NCBI GenBank assembly: GCA_904830895.1
Contig: LR882958.1
Location: 4,421,501-4,485,500, forward strand
Direction: 5' to 3'
Source: Planktothrix rubescens CCAP 1459/22
Lineage (GTDB): Bacteria > Cyanobacteriota > Cyanobacteriia > Cyanobacteriales > Microcoleaceae
DNA length: 64,000 nt
The notes beneath the pieces are model-generated. The model saw only the letters and a list, made by a program, of their open reading frames with translations, was not told the DNA's origin and did no database searches. The position numbers were made by a program, and so were the translations under genes. Within the stretch, counting starts at the first letter, position 1. The number at the start of each line of letters is the position of its first letter. Below, in pieces: positions 41,534 through 50,156 of this stretch.

Positions 41534-42397
41534 ATGATTAAAGGCACAACCAAACTATTAGGAGTAATCGGTGATCCGATTGCACATTCCCTTTCTCCGG
41601 TGATGCACAATGCCGCGATCGCCCATTTAGGAGTGGATTATGTTTATCTGCCATTTGCCATTTCTCCTAATCATTTAAAAACCGCCCTCGATGGATTTGC
41701 AGCTATTGGAATTCAGGGATTTAATATTACTATTCCCCACAAACAAGCGATTTTACCCTTTTTATCGGAAGTGACAACCCTGGCCCAGTCCGTCGGGGCG
41801 GTGAATACTGTTTGGCGGACTCATAAGGGTTGGAGTGGCACCAATACCGATGTTGTGGGTTTTCTGACTCCCCTAGAGGTGTATCATCAACATTGGCATG
41901 ATCAAGTGGCCGTGATTTTGGGATATGGCGGGGCGGCGCGGGCGGTGGTGGCTGGATGTGCCCAGTTAGGGATCGGGGAAATTTATGTTGTCGGTCGTGA
42001 CCCCCAAAAATTGGCCACATTTCAACAGAGTTGGATCACTTCCCCCCTATCGGTTGCGGTCAAAACCTGTCCCTGGGAACAATTATCGAGTCTGCTTCCC
42101 CAAGCGGACTTATTGGTAAATACGACCCCGGTGGGAATGTATCCTCACGTTCAGGAGTCTCCCGTTGAGGCGTCGGTGCTGGATAAAATTAAATTGGGTG
42201 CGATCGCTTATGATTTAATTTATGTTCCTGAAACCACCCAATTTTTGACTTTAGCAGGGGCTAGAGGTGCGCTGATTTTAAATGGATTACCAATGTTAGT
42301 AATTCAGGGAGCCGCCGCCTTAGAATTGTGGTTACAGCAACCTGTTCCCGTCGAGATTATGCGTCAGTCTCTCCAACAATATCTAAATATAAAATAA
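41534..42397 (+). CDS. aroE: Shikimate dehydrogenase
   Basis: 287 aa. It reduces 3-dehydroshikimate to shikimate with NADPH, in aromatic amino-acid synthesis. The substrate-binding block SLSPVMHNAAI and the catalytic Lys in NITIPHKQA are present, and the NADP loop is GYGGAARAVVAG, followed by NTTPVGMYP. The length is normal. The hypothetical exported protein starts 12 nt downstream in the same direction, so the two may be cotranscribed. Confidence 0.95.
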   Translation: MIKGTTKLLGVIGDPIAHSLSPVMHNAAIAHLGVDYVYLPFAISPNHLKTALDGFAAIGIQGFNITIPHKQAILPFLSEVTTLAQSVGAVNTVWRTHKGWSGTNTDVVGFLTPLEVYHQHWHDQVAVILGYGGAARAVVAGCAQLGIGEIYVVGRDPQKLATFQQSWITSPLSVAVKTCPWEQLSSLLPQADLLVNTTPVGMYPHVQESPVEASVLDKIKLGAIAYDLIYVPETTQFLTLAGARGALILNGLPMLVIQGAAALELWLQQPVPVEIMRQSLQQYLNIK

Positions 42398-42409
42398 CTC
42401 AAAAATTGT

Positions 42410-42841
42410 ATGAAATTTAGAATTTCACCGATTATTTTTTGCCTTTGTTTCTGCATTTTAATCATCGGTTTTTGGACTCCCCCAGCTTGGGCATTAATTC
42501 CGATTCAACTTCAAGATTTAAGTTACAAAGACTGTCCTCCTGAATTAGCAGAAGGGTATATATCTAGTGGTTCTAGTCAAGATGCCAACTGTTTTATTAT
42601 TACCGGAAAAGCGAATAATACATCGGGAAAAGTTGTTGTAGATGCCGATATTTTTGGTCGGATTTATGATGCGACCAATAACCCAGTGATGCAAAATCGA
42701 GGACGGTTAGGGAGTATTGATACAGTTCCCCCTGGAATTAGTGATTTTGAATTTAGAATTTCGATTCCTTCTAACCTGGAAACTCCTCTGCAACTCAAAC
42801 AATTTAAAGCCTCTGGTTTTAAAAATCGAATTGGGAGATAA
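42410..42841 (+). CDS. Exported hypothetical protein
   Basis: 143 aa. The N-terminus is a clear signal peptide: MKFR, a hydrophobic IIFCLCFCILIIGFW core, and cleavage near AWA-LIP. The mature part contains DLSYKDCPPELAEGY and DANCFIITGKANNTSGKVV, consistent with a small beta-sandwich and one disulfide. No family name is offered; similar secreted proteins occur in cyanobacteria. It starts 12 nt after aroE and ends 6 nt before the convergent kinase gene. Confidence 0.8.
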   Translation: MKFRISPIIFCLCFCILIIGFWTPPAWALIPIQLQDLSYKDCPPELAEGYISSGSSQDANCFIITGKANNTSGKVVVDADIFGRIYDATNNPVMQNRGRLGSIDTVPPGISDFEFRISIPSNLETPLQLKQFKASGFKNRIGR

Positions 42842-42847
42842 ACTCGA

Positions 42848-45037
42848 CTAACTTCCTGATTGTAAGCGTTTAATTTGGAACTGGGCATCCTTATAACCTC
42901 CCGTTAAGCCTTGTTCCAAATAGAGTTTTCCCGCCTGTTCAAAATCACTAATAGCGCCACTTTTATCACCGATTTCAACTCTAACTAATCCTCGTCCATA
43001 ATAAGCCGCAGCATAGTTAGGTTTCAGACGAATGGCTTGGGCATAATCGGCGATCGCCTTATCATAATTTTTCATTCTAACATGAACTTGGGCACGATTC
43101 CCATAAGCTTCGGCATCATTGGGATTAATATTAATTCCTTGGGTATAATCAGCAATTGCTCCTTCATAATCCTGGGCGGCGGAACGGGCTAATCCTCGAT
43201 TACTATAGGCTTTATAATCATCTCCTTTAATTTCAATAGCTTTTGAGCAATCTTCAATCGCTTTGGGGTAATCTTTTAAATTCAAATTAGCAATACAACG
43301 ATTATTATAGGCAACTTCATTCGGAGTTCTATTAATCGCTTCGGTGCAATCTTTAATCGCTTGATCATAGTCCCATAAATTAATATAAACACTACAACGA
43401 TTTGCATAGGCTTCAGAATTATTAGGATCAATTTGTAGGACGGTATTATAATCAGCTAACGCCCCTTGATAATCCCCTAAATGAAATCTGGCTCGACCTC
43501 GATCATAATATCCTATCGGGTTCTTTGGTTCTAGGCGAATAGCTTCGGTATAGTCGGCCATTCCTGCTTGTAAATCCCCTGATTTCACCAATGCAGTCCC
43601 CCTAGCACGATAGACTTTACTTTCTTTCGGTTGCAGTCGTAAAACCGTATTATAATCATTAATGGCGGCGGTATAATCTTCTAAATCATAATGAATTAAA
43701 CCTCTTTTATAGAAAGCATCTCCGTCTTGAGGTTCTTGTTTTAAGACTTGGTTAAAATCAGCCAAAGCCCCAGATAAATCCGACATATCATAACGAGTTA
43801 AACCCCGGTTAAAATAAGCATTGACATACTTAGGATTTAGTTCAATGGCTTTAGTGTAATCTGCCAAGGCTTGTTCATATTCCTTCAAATCATAGTAAGC
43901 ATTGGCACGTTTATGATAGGCTTCGGGATTATTAGGATTAAATTTAATGGCTTGATTAAAGGCTCGAATTGCACCTTTTGGATCACCTTGATTGACTTTT
44001 TCCACGCCTCTTTTTAAGGCATTTTCAGCTTTGACGGGATCGGGACGATTTAAAACTTGGAGCAAGCCAAAAATCACGATTAAACTGACTAATCCCGTTG
44101 TGGTAATTGCAATTATTTTAGGCCAAGGAATCGGTTTTTTTTCTTCTTGATAAATTGGGAAACTTTTTAACTTATTAATATTAAATCCCGATCGTCCGGT
44201 TGCCTTTCTTAAGTCATCTAAAACATCAATTACAGTCAGATAGCGTTTGCTATAATAAGGGTGTACCATTCTATCAATAACTTGGGTTAATCCAGCACTA
44301 ACTTTGGCATAACTTTGCCAACTCGGTTCTCCGGTGCTCGATAAATTTGGATCTTGTAACTTAGGTAAATCTGAAGCTTCTAACCCCGTAATTGCTTGAA
44401 TGGCAATCATCCCCACAGCATAAATATCACTATTATATTGGGGATGACCTTGGAACTGTTCAATGGGCATATAAAACGGAGTTCCCGTGGCTATGGTTCG
44501 TAATCCTTGTCCATTACCATCGGCAAGTCTGCTACTGACTTCTTTGACGGAACCAAAATCAATTAATACTAATTTTTTATCCGATTTACGACGGATTAAA
44601 TTAGAAGGGTTGACATCCCGATGAATCACTTGATTATCATGGACAAATACTAAAATCTCTAAAATATCTTCGATTAATAAAATCACCTGTTCTTCTGACC
44701 AAGGAACCCCGGGAACTAACTCTTTCATAAGAGGCTGTCCACTAACAAATTCTTCGATCAAATAAAATTGATTATGATCTTCAAAATAAGCTAATAATTG
44801 GGGAATTTGATCATGTTTTCCCAACCGTTCTAAAATTTCTGCCTCTTGGCGAAATAATCGTAATGCGGTCTTTAAAGTATTAGAATTATTATTAGGTGGT
44901 CGCAATTGTTTCACAACACATTGAGGATGACCCGGACGTCGGGTATCCGCAGACAGATAGGTTTGTCCAAAGGCTCCCGAACTTAGGACTTGAACAATTC
45001 GGTATCTCCGATCTAATAATTGACCAATCATTTCCAT
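42848..45037 (-). CDS. Serine/threonine protein kinase with TPR repeats
   Basis: 729 aa. The N-terminal Hanks-type kinase domain (about 10-270) has the glycine loop LSSGAFGQTYL, the VVKQL Lys, HRDVNPSNLI (the catalytic loop HRDxxxxN), DFGSVK, and APE-like MPIEQFQGH. A transmembrane helix is near 308-330 (IIAITTTGLVSLIVIFGLL). It is followed by about 10 tetratricopeptide units, for example ALADYTKAIELNPKYVNAYFN. The kinase is cytosolic and the TPRs are likely extracytoplasmic. This SpkC/B-like architecture is common in cyanobacteria. Ligand unknown. Confidence 0.92.
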   Translation of the reverse strand: MEMIGQLLDRRYRIVQVLSSGAFGQTYLSADTRRPGHPQCVVKQLRPPNNNSNTLKTALRLFRQEAEILERLGKHDQIPQLLAYFEDHNQFYLIEEFVSGQPLMKELVPGVPWSEEQVILLIEDILEILVFVHDNQVIHRDVNPSNLIRRKSDKKLVLIDFGSVKEVSSRLADGNGQGLRTIATGTPFYMPIEQFQGHPQYNSDIYAVGMIAIQAITGLEASDLPKLQDPNLSSTGEPSWQSYAKVSAGLTQVIDRMVHPYYSKRYLTVIDVLDDLRKATGRSGFNINKLKSFPIYQEEKKPIPWPKIIAITTTGLVSLIVIFGLLQVLNRPDPVKAENALKRGVEKVNQGDPKGAIRAFNQAIKFNPNNPEAYHKRANAYYDLKEYEQALADYTKAIELNPKYVNAYFNRGLTRYDMSDLSGALADFNQVLKQEPQDGDAFYKRGLIHYDLEDYTAAINDYNTVLRLQPKESKVYRARGTALVKSGDLQAGMADYTEAIRLEPKNPIGYYDRGRARFHLGDYQGALADYNTVLQIDPNNSEAYANRCSVYINLWDYDQAIKDCTEAINRTPNEVAYNNRCIANLNLKDYPKAIEDCSKAIEIKGDDYKAYSNRGLARSAAQDYEGAIADYTQGININPNDAEAYGNRAQVHVRMKNYDKAIADYAQAIRLKPNYAAAYYGRGLVRVEIGDKSGAISDFEQAGKLYLEQGLTGGYKDAQFQIKRLQSGS

Positions 45038-45040
45038 AAT

Positions 45041-45175
45041 TAGTAATCAGTAAACAGTAATCAGTCAAAAGTAATCAGTAATCCGAAAAGTTAAGAATTA
45101 TCAAGCCCATTCTTAACCCTTAACTCTTAACTCTTACACTGGTAATGCCAATACTTGATGACTGATTACTGATTA
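45041..45175. repeat. Heptamer-type repeats (TAATCAG / AAACAGT variants) before acs
   Basis: Several imperfect TAATCAGTAA units between the kinase start and the acs start. They probably contain or replace the acs promoter region. Same family as at 30634 and 49698. Confidence 0.75.
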
Positions 45176-45291
45176 TGTCACAACCTACGATAGAATCGAT
45201 TTTGCAAGAAAATCGGTTGTTTAAACCAACACCAGAGTTTTCCCAGAATGCCCACATTAAAACCTTAGAGGAGTATAAACAACTCTATGAA
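45175..45291 (+). CDS. acs: Acetyl-CoA synthetase, 5' exon
   Basis: 39 codons ([18 protein letters not shown]... to EEYKQLYE), matching the N-terminus of cyanobacterial Acs. The reading frame runs directly into group II intron sequence starting GTGCG at 45292. The 3' exon resumes at 47841 with TCTAACAAAGCTAAAGCC in the same frame, giving the continuous peptide [16 protein letters not shown]. The joined protein is 657 aa, the normal length for Acs. Confidence 0.85.
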
Positions 45292-45959
45292 GTGCGATTC
45301 GTTTAACCTAAAATAAGCCGAAAAGCTTATGGGACGGTTAACCCAGTTGATGAAACTGGTGATAACTGATTACATTTATGGGTGAGTAAAGAAATGCCAC
45401 AAAATCTCTAAAAAGTAACGAAATGTTACGAAATTAAGAGATAAGTAACAAAAATTTACAAGTCCCATCCCTCAAGTGCTGAGGTGAAAGCATAACCCCT
45501 AGTTTGACTGGGTAGCAACCAACAAGCTAAAGCGGGGTTAAAAGGGTAGAACTACTGGAAGCCAAATCTGGTAACTACTGAGCAAGAAGTCCATGCGTAG
45601 CGAAAGCAAAGATGTGTCTGAACCATCGTTAGTTGTGATGGTGTAATGGCTAAATCAAGAACAATCTTGATTAACACCAAGCCAAAAGGCAAGGATAGGG
45701 CATAAGCGTATTTCTTAACGACTTATAAGCACCGCCCAAAAAACCCGGTGGATAGCATCACGCTAAAGACTTCAAACAAATGTGTAATCGGAACGAAGTA
45801 ACCCCTGTATATCTCTGGAGAGGTCGTGCGTCCAGTAAGTAGCTAACGAATGGTATATGGGGAAAGGATGGTATCAAAAGCGAATGCCTTGTTGTAATGA
45901 CAAGGATATGCTGACAGATACTCGGTAATTCCAAAGAAATAGAACAAGTAGCAATACAA

Positions 45960-47738
45960 ATGTCTAAAACGCTGATTAAAACTCAGACGGTGGAATGGAA
46001 AGACCTTAACTGGCGCAAGCTGGAAAGGGTAACTTTCAAGTTGCAAAAGCGCATATTTCAAGCGAGTGAACGAGGCGATGTTAAAGCAGTTCGTAAACTT
46101 CAAAAGACCCTGATTAATTCCTGGAGTGCTAAATGTATTGCGGTTCGCAGGGTAACACAAGATAACCAAGGCAAAAATACGGCTGGAGTAGATGGAATTA
46201 AATCTCTTACCCCAAAGCAACGTATGAACTTGGTAGGACGATTAAAGTTAACCAATAAGGTAAAACCAACTCGCAGAGTTAATATTCCCAAACCTGGTAC
46301 AACAGAAACCCCCCCCCAAGCCCCCCATGCACGGGGGGTTTGGGGGGGCGGAATACCCACAATCAACGACCGCGCATTGCAAGCGTTAGTTAAACTAGCG
46401 TTAGAACCAGAATGGGAGGCTAAATTTGAGCCAAACAGTTATGGTTTCAGACCAGGACGTTCCTGCCACGATGCAATAGGAGCAATATTTTTGAGTATCA
46501 GATACAAGTCCAAATATGTATTGGATGCTGATATTGCCAAATGCTTCGACCGCATAAACCACAAAGCATTAATCTCCAAGATAAACACATACCCTACATT
46601 AAGCCGTCAAATTCAAGCGTGGCTAAGAGCAGGGTACATGGACGGAAAAGAACTTTTTCCTACTAATGATGGTACACCACAAGGCGGGGTAATTTCACCC
46701 TTACTTGCGAATATTGCCCTACATGGTATGGAAGAAAGAGTCAAGCAATACGCCGAAACTCTAAAAGGGAAACAAAACAAACAGCATAAACGTGAATCCC
46801 TAAGTTTAATCCGTTACGCCGACGATTTCGTAATAATCCATGATGATTTAAACGTAGTCAAAAAGTGTCAAGAGATAATTGCAAAATGGTTAAGTGACAT
46901 GGGATTGGAATTAAAACCAAGTAAAACAAAATTAACCCACACCCTCAATAAAATTGATGGAAATGTTGGGTTTGAGTTCTTAGGATTCCATATACAACAA
47001 CACAGAGTAGGCAACTACCGATGTGCGAACAACACGCACGGAACACCGCTAGGTTTTAAGACATTAATCACACCCTCAAAAGCCAAAGTTAAAACTCATC
47101 TTGTCAATATAGCTGAAGTAATAGATACCCATAAGACAGCCCCACAAGCTGCTTTAATTAGCAAGCTAAATCCAATTATTAGGGGTTGGTCAAACTATTA
47201 CACAACAGTGGTTAGTAAAGCAACTTTTTCAAAAGTAGATACACTAACCTACGATAAGTTAAGAGCATGGGCAAGAACGAGGGGAAAAGGGAGCATCAAT
47301 AAAGACAAATACTGGAGAACAGTAGGCGATAAAGATTGGTGTTTCAGTACAGAAGACGGAATAGAATTATTCAACCACGCCAGTACGCCAATCGTAAGGC
47401 ATACAAAGGTCAAAGGAAAGGCTAGTCCGTTTAATGGAGACTGGATTTACTGGAGTAAACGAAGGGGCGAATATCCTGAAACTCCTAGCAGAGTTTCCAA
47501 ATTAATCAAAAAACAAAAGGGTATTTGTCCTCACTGTGGTCTGTATTTCACAAGTACAGACATTGTAGAAGTTGACCATATTAAACCAACATCGTTAGGT
47601 GGAAAAGACACCTACGATAACCTTCAACTTTTACATAAACATTGTCACGACATAAAAACGGCTCACGATGGTTCCTTAACTAAAAATAAGGTTAATCCCT
47701 TAGAACAAGTCGAGAATTACGACCTCAATCCGTTTTGA
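45960..47738 (+). CDS. ltrA: Group II intron reverse transcriptase/maturase with HNH endonuclease domain
   Basis: 592 aa. RT motifs are present: PNSYGFRPGRSCHDAI, DADIAKCFD, GTPQGGVISPLLANIALH and the catalytic IRYADDFVI (near residue 284). The maturase X domain is about 385-480 (KLNPIIRGWSNYY), and the C-terminal HNH domain has CPHCG, EVDHIKP and HKHCHD (about 521-563). A C-rich palindromic repeat at 46309-46348 has been inserted in frame at the RT-1 motif, replacing the usual KRPLGIP by PPQAPHARGVWGGGIP. This may reduce or abolish activity. The start is at the first ATG after the domain IV entry. Confidence 0.9.
   Translation: MSKTLIKTQTVEWKDLNWRKLERVTFKLQKRIFQASERGDVKAVRKLQKTLINSWSAKCIAVRRVTQDNQGKNTAGVDGIKSLTPKQRMNLVGRLKLTNKVKPTRRVNIPKPGTTETPPQAPHARGVWGGGIPTINDRALQALVKLALEPEWEAKFEPNSYGFRPGRSCHDAIGAIFLSIRYKSKYVLDADIAKCFDRINHKALISKINTYPTLSRQIQAWLRAGYMDGKELFPTNDGTPQGGVISPLLANIALHGMEERVKQYAETLKGKQNKQHKRESLSLIRYADDFVIIHDDLNVVKKCQEIIAKWLSDMGLELKPSKTKLTHTLNKIDGNVGFEFLGFHIQQHRVGNYRCANNTHGTPLGFKTLITPSKAKVKTHLVNIAEVIDTHKTAPQAALISKLNPIIRGWSNYYTTVVSKATFSKVDTLTYDKLRAWARTRGKGSINKDKYWRTVGDKDWCFSTEDGIELFNHASTPIVRHTKVKGKASPFNGDWIYWSKRRGEYPETPSRVSKLIKKQKGICPHCGLYFTSTDIVEVDHIKPTSLGGKDTYDNLQLLHKHCHDIKTAHDGSLTKNKVNPLEQVENYDLNPF
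46309..46348. repeat. C/G-rich palindrome inside the intron reverse transcriptase
   Basis: A run CCCCCCCCAAGCCCCCC, ATGCAC, and GGGGGGTTTGGGGGGG form a stem of about 15 bp with one wobble. It is the same class of repeat as the insertion in cobN at 13217-13391. Confidence 0.88.
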
Positions 47739-47840
47739 ATCGTACCTATAACAAAGGTGGAATTATCAAGGAGCCGTGTGAAGCGAAAGTTTCATGCACG
47801 GTTCTGAAGGAGAGGTAGGAGTGGTAACGCTCCTATCGAC

Positions 47841-49697
47841 TCTAACAAAGCTAAAGCCAACCCGGAAGCGTTCTGGGCAGAACTAGCGGAAACAGAACTC
47901 CATTGGTTTCAAAAATGGGATCAGGTTTTAGACTGGCAACCCCCTTTTGCCAAATGGTTTGTCAATGGCAAAATTAACATTTCCTATAATTGTTTAGATC
48001 GGCACTTAACCACCTGGCGGAAAAATAAAGCCGCCTTAATTTGGGAGGGAGAACCGGGGGATACCCGAACTTTAACTTACTTGCAACTGCATCGAGAAGT
48101 CTGTCAAATGGCGAACGTTCTCAAACAGTTGGGAGTGCAAAAAGGTGATCGGATTGGCATCTATATGCCCATGATACCCGAAGCCGCCATTGCTATGTTA
48201 GCCTGTGCCCGCATTGGTGCGCCCCATACCGTTGTCTTTGGGGGGTTTAGCGGAGAAGCACTTAAAGATCGGTTAGTGGACGCCGAAGCTAAATTAGTGA
48301 TTACCGCCGATGGTGGCTGGCGTAAAGATGCCATTGTTCCCTTAAAAGAACAAGTCGATAAAGCCATTGAAGCCGGGGCTACCAGTATTGATAACGTTTT
48401 AGTGGTACAAAGAACTAACCAAAAAATCAATATGGAACCCGGACGGGATCATTGGTGGCATGATCTCAGACAGGGAGTTTCCGCCGACTGTCCCGCCGAA
48501 CCGATGGATAGTGAAGATATGTTATTTATCCTCTACACCAGTGGGACAACGGGCAAACCCAAGGGCGTTGTTCACACCACGGGCGGATATAACCTCTATA
48601 CCCACATTACCAATAAATGGGCTTTTGACCTACAGGATACCGATGTCTATTGGTGTACGGCCGATGTCGGTTGGATTACTGGACACAGTTATATTGTCTA
48701 TGGGCCCCTATCCAACGGCGCGACAACCCTAATGTATGAAGGGGCGCCGCGTACTTCTAACCCCGGTTGTTTCTGGGATGTGGTGGAAAAATATGGGGTG
48801 ACGATTTTCTATACGGCCCCCACCGCAATTCGGTCATTTATGAAAATGGGCGAACACCATCCCAAGTCCCGTAATTTATCCTCTCTGCGCCTATTAGGAA
48901 CCGTGGGAGAACCGATTAACCCCGAAGCTTGGATGTGGTATCAACGGGTAATTGGTAACGGTAAATGCCCGATTGTCGATACTTGGTGGCAAACGGAAAC
49001 GGGCGGGTTTATGATTACCCCCTTACCCGGAGCGACCCCAACAAAACCCGGTTCGGCTACCTTACCCTTTCCTGGGATTTTAGCGGATGTGGTAGATACG
49101 GAAGGAAACCCCGTAACCGATGAAAGTGGCGGCTATTTGGTGGTGCGCTATCCCTGGCCGGGAATGATGCGGACGATATATGGTGATCCCGACCGTTTCC
49201 GGCGGACATATTGGGAATATTTGAAACCAAAAGATGGTATTCCCCTCTATTTTGCCGGGGATGGAGCCCATCAAGACCGGGATGGCTATTTCTGGGTTAT
49301 GGGCCGGGTAGATGACGTGATCAGTGTGTCGGGACACCGTTTAGGGACGATGGAAATTGAGTCAGCCTTAGTCTCCCATCACGCGGTGGCTGAGGCTGCG
49401 GTGGTTGGGAAACCCGATGAAATTAAGGGTGAGGAGATTGTGGCTTTTGTCACCTTGGAGGAAGGCAAAGAGGCGTCCGATGAGTTAGCACAGGAACTCA
49501 AGAAGCACGTTGTCAAGGAAATTGGCGCCTTAGCCCGTCCTGGGGAAATTCGGTTTACGGATGATCTACCTAAAACCCGGTCTGGGAAGATTATGCGGCG
49601 GTTATTGCGATCGCTGGCGTCGGGTCAAGAAATTACGGGAGATACTTCTACGCTACAGGATCGCAGTGTATTAGAGAAATTGCGGGGAGGGGCGTAA
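47841..49697 (+). CDS. acs: Acetyl-CoA synthetase, 3' exon
   Basis: 618 codons from [12 protein letters not shown] to the stop at 49697. It activates acetate with ATP and CoA to acetyl-CoA. ANL-superfamily motifs are [49 protein letters not shown] and the C-terminal [12 protein letters not shown] with the regulatory/catalytic Lys. An internal start at 48081 would give a protein without the first about 120 residues and is unlikely. Separated from exon 1 by the group II intron. Heptamer repeats follow the stop. Confidence 0.92.
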   Translation, partial: SNKAKANPEAFWAELAETELHWFQKWDQVLDWQPPFAKWFVNGKINISYNCLDRHLTTWRKNKAALIWEGEPGDTRTLTYLQLHREVCQMANVLKQLGVQKGDRIGIYMPMIPEAAIAMLACARIGAPHTVVFGGFSGEALKDRLVDAEAKLVITADGGWRKDAIVPLKEQVDKAIEAGATSIDNVLVVQRTNQKINMEPGRDHWWHDLRQGVSADCPAEPMDSEDMLFILYTSGTTGKPKGVVHTTGGYNLYTHITNKWAFDLQDTDVYWCTADVGWITGHSYIVYGPLSNGATTLMYEGAPRTSNPGCFWDVVEKYGVTIFYTAPTAIRSFMKMGEHHPKSRNLSSLRLLGTVGEPINPEAWMWYQRVIGNGKCPIVDTWWQTETGGFMITPLPGATPTKPGSATLPFPGILADVVDTEGNPVTDESGGYLVVRYPWPGMMRTIYGDPDRFRRTYWEYLKPKDGIPLYFAGDGAHQDRDGYFWVMGRVDDVISVSGHRLGTMEIESALVSHHAVAEAAVVGKPDEIKGEEIVAFVTLEEGKEASDELAQELKKHVVKEIGALARPGEIRFTDDLPKTRSGKIMRRLLRSLASGQEITGDTSTLQDRSVLEKLRGGA

Positions 49698-49781
49698 ATC
49701 AGTTATTAGTTATTAGTTATCAGTTATCAGTTGTCAGTTATTAGTTATCAGTTATTAGTTATCAGTTATCAGTTATTAGTG
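49698..49781. repeat. Heptamer tandem repeats (TTATCAG / TTATTAG) after acs
   Basis: About 11 copies of a 7-bp TTATCAG-like unit with small variations. Typical short tandem repeat of the window; could act in 3' end formation but has no U-tract. Confidence 0.85.
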
Positions 49782-50156
49782 TTGATTTTGTGATCTTCCC
49801 TAGATTTTTTATAGTATTTAAAATTTATCACAGTTTATAAATCAGCCTCTTAGTAACTTTTAAATAAATTTGAGCAAATTAGTGATAATTATTATAAGTA
49901 ATATTACTGATTACTTGATTATGACTAGCGATCGCACTTCAAAATCCCCAAAAACTCGACAAATTCCCCTGAGATTATTACTATAGCAGTCGCCAGACCT
50001 ATTAGGACAAAGAGTGATGCAGCAAAGCTAGACGGTGAAGTCTTTTCGTGCGTCAATATCAATTTGAGCAAATTATTGGTTTAATAGAACCTTTGATAAA
50101 TTATAAATAACCAAAGTAGCAAAAAATTCAAACCAATTCAGGGATATCTACAACAA
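49782..50156. other. Intergenic region holding a sensor-kinase tail remnant
   Basis: No intact gene. An ATG at 49921 (MTSDRTSKSPKTRQ) runs into a stop after 21 codons. At 50048-50110 lies a copy of the C-terminal tail of the neighbouring sensor kinases, VRQYQFEQIIGLIEPL followed by INYK. The following 46 bases also resemble the intergenic sequence after the first kinase gene (near 52606), as expected after tandem duplication. Confidence 0.6.
50048..50110 (+). pseudogene. Remnant of a hybrid sensor-kinase C-terminus
   Basis: 21 codons ending IEPLINYK-stop, matching the end of the kinase at 52606 (LVEPLINYE) and the tail at 55108-55156 (VRQYQFEQIIDLIEPLV). The body of this third kinase copy has been lost. 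Confidence 0.75.

Larger units (their letters stand above)
45292..47840 (+). mobile_element. Group II intron inserted in acs
   Basis: 2549 bp, same orientation as acs. The 5' end is GTGCG, as required for group II introns. Domain V is at 47771-47805 (GAGCCGTGTGAAGCGAAAGT plus the pairing TTCATGCACGGTTCT), with the catalytic AGC. Domain VI is a TAGGAG/CTCCTA stem, and the 3' end is CTATCGAC. The reverse-transcriptase ORF (45960-47738) lies in domain IV. Because the intron keeps the exon frame, correct splicing would restore full-length acs mRNA. Confidence 0.88.

Noticed and set aside
48081-49697. acs starting at an internal codon at 48081
   Set aside because: Exon 2 upstream of this point (47841-48080) encodes conserved Acs sequence and joins in frame with exon 1.
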